Origin: Symsagittifera roscoffensis
Lineage: Eukaryota > Xenacoelomorpha > Acoela > Convolutidae
DNA: 64,000 nucleotides
Assembly: GCF_963678635.1 (NCBI RefSeq)
Contig: NC_087067.1
Span: 33,640,401 to 33,704,400, forward strand
Reading direction: 5' to 3'
The translations under genes and the position numbers were made by a program. Of the stretch, positions 59,638-64,000 are shown one piece after another (position 1 is the stretch's first letter; the number at the start of each line of letters is the position of its first letter). A model generated the notes under the pieces. It saw only the letters and a program-made list of their open reading frames with translations, had not been told where the DNA came from and did no database searches.

Positions 59638-59756
59638 GCCTACGACCATACCATGTTGAATGCACCGGTTCTCGTCCGATCACCGAAGTTAAGCAACATT
59701 GGGCCTGGTTAGTACTTGGCTGGGAGACGCCTGGGAACACCAGGTGTTGTAGGCTT
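59638..59756 (+). rRNA. 5S rRNA, unit 45 (119-nt variant)
   Basis: A83C and loss of one C in GAGACGCC (positions 91-92), both inside the C-box and helix IV hairpin. Probably a non-functional copy. Shared with unit 46. Confidence 0.92.
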
Positions 59757-60915
59757 TTATTTAAAGCAAAAGTAATTCTTTTACTTTTATGCGCTAAGAG
59801 TTATTGCTGTTTAAAGTTCGGTGATGTCAAAAAGTTAAGCCTAATCGAGCGTGGTGCAAAAATTTTCAATGGGTCAAATTTTGGCCAAAACAAAAGAAAA
59901 CCGAAAAGTTTCTTTTGCAGTATCAATTTTGTGTACAATCAGCTGCTGATAGGTCAAAAATAATGGAGATAACTTTTGGGGTCTTTGAGTTATAGCCTTT
60001 TGAATTTCGGTGATGTCAAAAAAATAAGCCCAATCGAGCCTGGTGAATTGCGCGAACGGCCATAACTTGCCCAAAAATTTTAAAATTTCGAAATTTTATT
60101 ATTTGGATCACAAGATCATAGTCCAATCTTGGGGGACTGAGAAAATGAACCAATTTCGTCGGTCCAACACAAAGTTATAAGCTTTTGAAATCTCGGTGAT
60201 ACCAAAAAGTTAAGCCTAATCGAGCGTGGTGCAAAAAATGAAATTTTCAAAATTTTTGTTTTTTTTTCGTTCAAAGTTCATTTTTTTCATCTTGTTTCAT
60301 AAATTTGAGCTCAGGACAATTCCAACGAGCCCAAAATGACGTTTGTCGCTCAAGTGTACGTGGAGTAATCATCAGTTGAAAATTTGGGGGGACCCGAATT
60401 TCGGCCAATTTGGACAAAAATCGGCCTAAAAGCTAACTTTTACGTTAGTGCAATTTTTTTTCTTGCATTTTTCAAGAGAATTGGGCTGCCCTCCGCTGTC
60501 GCAGAGTGCATTCAAAGAACACTTATCAAATAGATTTGAATACTTACCTATTTAATAAGTTTATCACAACAATTAGGCTAAAAGCAACTGACAGTATCCT
60601 GGCTGGTATTCAATCATATGCCACTTACAGTGGATGTGCGGCAATCATGCCATAGATGGTCATTCAAGGCACCTTGTACACTCTCCATAGGTTTTGACCA
60701 GTTGATTTGGCCATAAAACACATTGGGCCAAAAAAATTCCAAACAATGTCAATTTTCAGTATTTTGTTTGAAATGCATAAATTATAACGTGAGCGTGCAA
60801 AATTTTATATGGTATAAGAGCATATTTTTACTCTCGCGCGAGGGCGAGTGTTTTAAAAGTCATGTACATAGACATAAGCTAGTAAGGATATAAATGAAAG
60901 CGGAGTAACTCAAAT

Positions 60916-61034
60916 GCCTACGACCATACCATGTTGAATGCACCGGTTCTCGTCCGATCACCGAAGTTAAGCAACATTGGGCCTGGTTAGTACTTGGCTG
61001 GGAGACGCCTGGGAACACCAGGTGTTGTAGGCTT
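60916..61034 (+). rRNA. 5S rRNA, unit 46 (119-nt variant)
   Basis: Same A83C and single-C deletion as unit 45. The spacers of the two units also share CGTTTGTCGCTCAAG and TTTGGACAAAAATCGG. Confidence 0.92.
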
Positions 61035-62192
61035 TTATTTGAAGCAAAAGTAAATCTTTTACTTTTATGCGCTAAGAGTTATTGCTGTTTAAAGTTCGGT
61101 GATGTCAAAAAGTTAAGCCTAATCGAGCGTGGTGCAAAAATTTTCAATGGGTCAAATTTTGGCCAAAACAAAAGAAAACCGAAAAGTTTCTTTTGCAGTA
61201 TCAATTTTGTGTACAATCAGCTGCTGATAGGTCAAAAATAATGGAGATAACTTTTGGGGTCTTTGAGTTATTGCCTTTTGAATTTCGGTGATGTCAAAAA
61301 AATAAGCCCAATCGAGCCTGGTGAATTGCGCGAACGGCCATAACTTGCCCAAAAATTATAAAATTTCCAAATTTTATTATTTGGATCACAAGATCATAAT
61401 CCAATCTTGGGGGACTGAGAAAATGAACCAATTTCGTCGGTCCAACACAAAGTTATAAGCTTTTGAAATCTCGGTGATACCAAAAAGTTAAGCCTAATCG
61501 AGCGTGGTGCAAAAAATGAAATTTTCAAAATTTTTGTTTTTTTTTCGTTCAAAGTTCATTTTTTTCATCTCGTTTCATAAATTTGAGCTCAGGACAATTC
61601 CAACGAGCCCAAAACGACGTTTGTCGCTCAAGTGTACGTGGAGTAATCATCAGTTGAAAATTTGGGGGGACCCGAATTTCGGCCAATTTGGACAAAAATC
61701 GGCCTAAAAGCTAACTTTTACGTTAGTGCAATTTTTTTTCTTGCATTTTTCAAGAGAATTGGGCTGCCCTCCGCTCTCGCAGAGTGCATTCAAAGAAAAC
61801 TTATCAAATAGATTTGAATACTTACCTATTTAATAAGTTTATCACAACAATTAGCTAAAAGCAACTGACAGTATCCTGGCTGGTATTCAATCATGTGCCA
61901 CTTACAGTGGATGTGCGGCTATCATGCCATAGATGGTCATTCAAGGCACCTTGTACACGCTCCATAGGTTTTGACCAGCTGATTTGGCCATAAAACACAT
62001 TGGGCCAAAAAAATTCCAAACAATGTCAATTTTCAGTATTTTGTTTGAAATGCATAAATTATAACGTGAGCGTGCAAAATTTTACATGGTATAAGAGCAT
62101 ATTTTTACTCTCGCGCGAGGGCGAGTCTTTTAAAAGTAATGTACATAGACATAAGCTAGTAAGGATATAAATGAAAGCGGAGTAACTCAAAA

Positions 62193-62312
62193 GCCTACGA
62201 CCATACCATGTTGAATGCACCGGTTCTCGTCCGATCACCGAAGTTAAGCAACATTGGCCCTGGTTAGTAGTTGGATGGGAGACCGCCTGGGAACACCAGG
62301 TGTTGTAGGCTT
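62193..62312 (+). rRNA. 5S rRNA, unit 47
   Basis: G66C and C78G (ATTGGCCCTGG, TTAGTAGTTGG). C78G breaks the C78-G98 pair. The base before the gene reads AAGCC instead of ATGCC. Confidence 0.94.
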
Positions 62313-63469
62313 TTATTTAAAGCAAAAGTAATTCTTTTACTTTTATGCGCTAAGAGTTATTGCTGTTTAAAGTTCGGTGATGTCAAAAAGTTAAGCCTAA
62401 TCGAGCGTGGTGCAAAAATTTTCAATGGGTCAAATTTTCGCCAAAACAAAAGAAAACCGAAAAATTTATTTTGCAGTATCAATTTTGTGTACAATCAGCT
62501 GCTGATAGGTCAAAAATAATGGAGATAACTTTTGGGGTCTTTGAGTTATAGCCTTTTGAATTTCGGTGATGTCAAAAAAATAAGCCCAATCGAGCCTGGT
62601 GAATTGCGCGAACGGCCATAACTTGCCCAAAAATTTTAAAATTTCCAAATTTTATTATTTGGATCACAAGATCATAGTCAACTCTTGGGGGAATGAGAAA
62701 ATGAACCAATTTCGTAGGTCCAACACAAAGTTATAAGCTTTTGAAATCTCGGTGATACCAAAAAGTTAAGCCTAATCGAGCGTGGTGCAAAAATGAAATT
62801 TTCAAAATTTTTGTTTTTTTTTTGTTCAAAGTTCATTTTTTCATCTTGTTTCATAAATTTGAGCTCAGGAAAAATCCAACGAGCCCAAAACGATGTTTGT
62901 AGCTCAAGTGTACGTGGAGTAATCATCAGTTGAAAATTTGGGGGGACCCGAATTTCGGCCATTTTGGACGAAAATCGGCCTAAAAGCTAACTTTTACGTT
63001 AGTGCAATTTTTTTTCTTGCATTTTTCAAGAGAATTGGGCTGCCCTCCGCTGTCGCAGAGTGCATTCAAAGAAAACTTATAAAATAGATTTGAATACTTA
63101 CCTATTTAATAATTTTATCACAACAATTAGGCTAAAAGCAACTGACAGTATCCTGGCTGGTATTCAATCATATGCCACTTACAGTGGATGTGCGGCTATC
63201 ATGCCATAGATGGTCATTCAAGGCACCTTGTACACGCTCCATAGGTTTTGACCAGCTGATTTGGCCATAAAACACATTGGGCCAAAAAAATTCCAAACAA
63301 TGTCAATTTTCAGTATTTTGTTTGAAATGCATAAATTATAACGTGAGCGTGCAAAATTTTACATGGTATAAGAGCATATTTTTACTCTCGCGCGAGGGCG
63401 AGTGTTTTAAAAGTAATGTACATAGACATAAGCTAGTAAGGATATAAATGAAAGCGGAGTAACTCAAAT

Positions 63470-63589
63470 GCCTACGACCATACCATGTTGAATGCACCGG
63501 TTCTCGTCCGATCACCGAAGTTAAGCAACATTGGCCCTGGTTAGTAGTTGGATGGGAGACCGCCTGGGAACACCAGGTGTTGTAGGCTT
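63470..63589 (+). rRNA. 5S rRNA, unit 48
   Basis: Carries the same G66C and C78G as unit 47. The unit is cut by the window end. Confidence 0.94.
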
Positions 63590-64000
63590 TTATTTAAAGC
63601 AAAAGTAATTCTTTTACTTTTATGCGCTAAGAGTTATTGCTGTTTAAAGTTCGGTGATGTCAAAAAGTTAAGCCTAATCGAGCGTGGTGCAAAAATTTTC
63701 AATGGGTCAAATTTTGGCCAAAACAAAAGAAAACCGAAAAATTTCTTTTGCAGTATCAATTTTGTGTACAATCAGCTGCTGATAGGTCAAAAATAATGGA
63801 GATAACTTTTGGGGTCTTTGAGTTATAGCCTTTTGAATTTCGGTGATGTCAAAAAAATAAGCCCAATCGAGCCTGGTGAATTGCGCGAACGGCCATAACT
63901 TGCCCAAAAATTTTAAAATTTCCAAATTTTATTATTTGGATCACAAGATCATAGTCAAATCTTGGGGGACTGAGAAAATGAACCAATTTCGTCGGTCCAA
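63590..64000 (+). other. Partial spacer of unit 48
   Basis: Standard spacer start with the T4 terminator, subrepeats a and b and the start of the segment before c (CCAATTTCGTCGGTCC). It runs off the window; no other gene is seen. Confidence 0.8.

Larger units (their letters stand above)
52857..64000 (+). repeat. 5S rDNA tandem array, right segment (end of unit 39 to unit 48)
   Basis: The array resumes directly after the retrotransposon with the second copy of the target-site duplication and the last part of the unit 39 spacer. Start-to-start distances from unit 40 are 1282, 1280, 1279, 1277, 1279, 1278, 1277 and 1277 bp. Unit 48 is cut by the window end, so the array continues to the right. 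Confidence 0.97.

Noticed and set aside
1-64000. CRISPR-like regular repetition
   Set aside because: The repeated unit is a 5S gene with a 0.8-1.8 kb spacer that is itself conserved; no short direct repeats with unique spacers.

Overview
This window is one continuous stretch of a eukaryotic 5S ribosomal DNA tandem array, interrupted once by a degenerate non-LTR retrotransposon. I count 48 copies of a 119-120 nt 5S rRNA gene, all on the + strand, and the array runs off both ends. The gene starts with GCCTACGACCATACCA, carries the A-box, intermediate element and C-box of the Pol III internal promoter, and ends at a T-run. Its wording (for example CACCGGTTCTCGTCC and GATCACCGAAGTTAAGC) looks metazoan and most like arthropod 5S rRNA as I remember it. 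I cannot name a species. There are no bacterial gene signs.

Layout. Most units are about 1,275-1,285 bp: a 120-bp gene plus a 1.16-kb AT-rich spacer. Units 1-8 (271-11648) are the least regular. They include a fold-back duplication (unit 3), a 37-bp-class repeat expansion (unit 4) and a 356-bp internal tandem duplication (unit 8). Units 9-15 (11649-17968) are a block of seven short units of 896-907 bp. Units 16-39 (17969 to about 48270) are regular long units; inside them is a two-unit higher-order repeat (30752-35809) and three consecutive genes that have lost the first T of the terminator (39656-42332). The spacer of unit 39 holds the retrotransposon (48272-52856, minus strand) flanked by a roughly 48-bp target-site duplication. 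Units 40-48 (53241 to the end) are regular again.

The spacer has its own structure. It contains three subrepeats of about 185 bp. Each carries a core that resembles the middle of the 5S gene (A-box AAGTTAAGC or intermediate-element GCCTGGT). The short units differ from the long ones by loss of two of these subrepeats, and unit 8 differs by gain of about two. A TATA-like element at -27, a GC-rich palindrome at -83 and a T4 terminator are conserved in most units.

The retrotransposon is an APE-endonuclease/reverse-transcriptase element that most resembles the Tx1/L1-like group. It is truncated inside ORF1, its endonuclease region is broken and partly duplicated, and one TAA interrupts the reverse transcriptase just after motif A. 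It is almost certainly dead. The many short open frames elsewhere are translations of homogenised 5S gene/spacer sequence and not protein genes.
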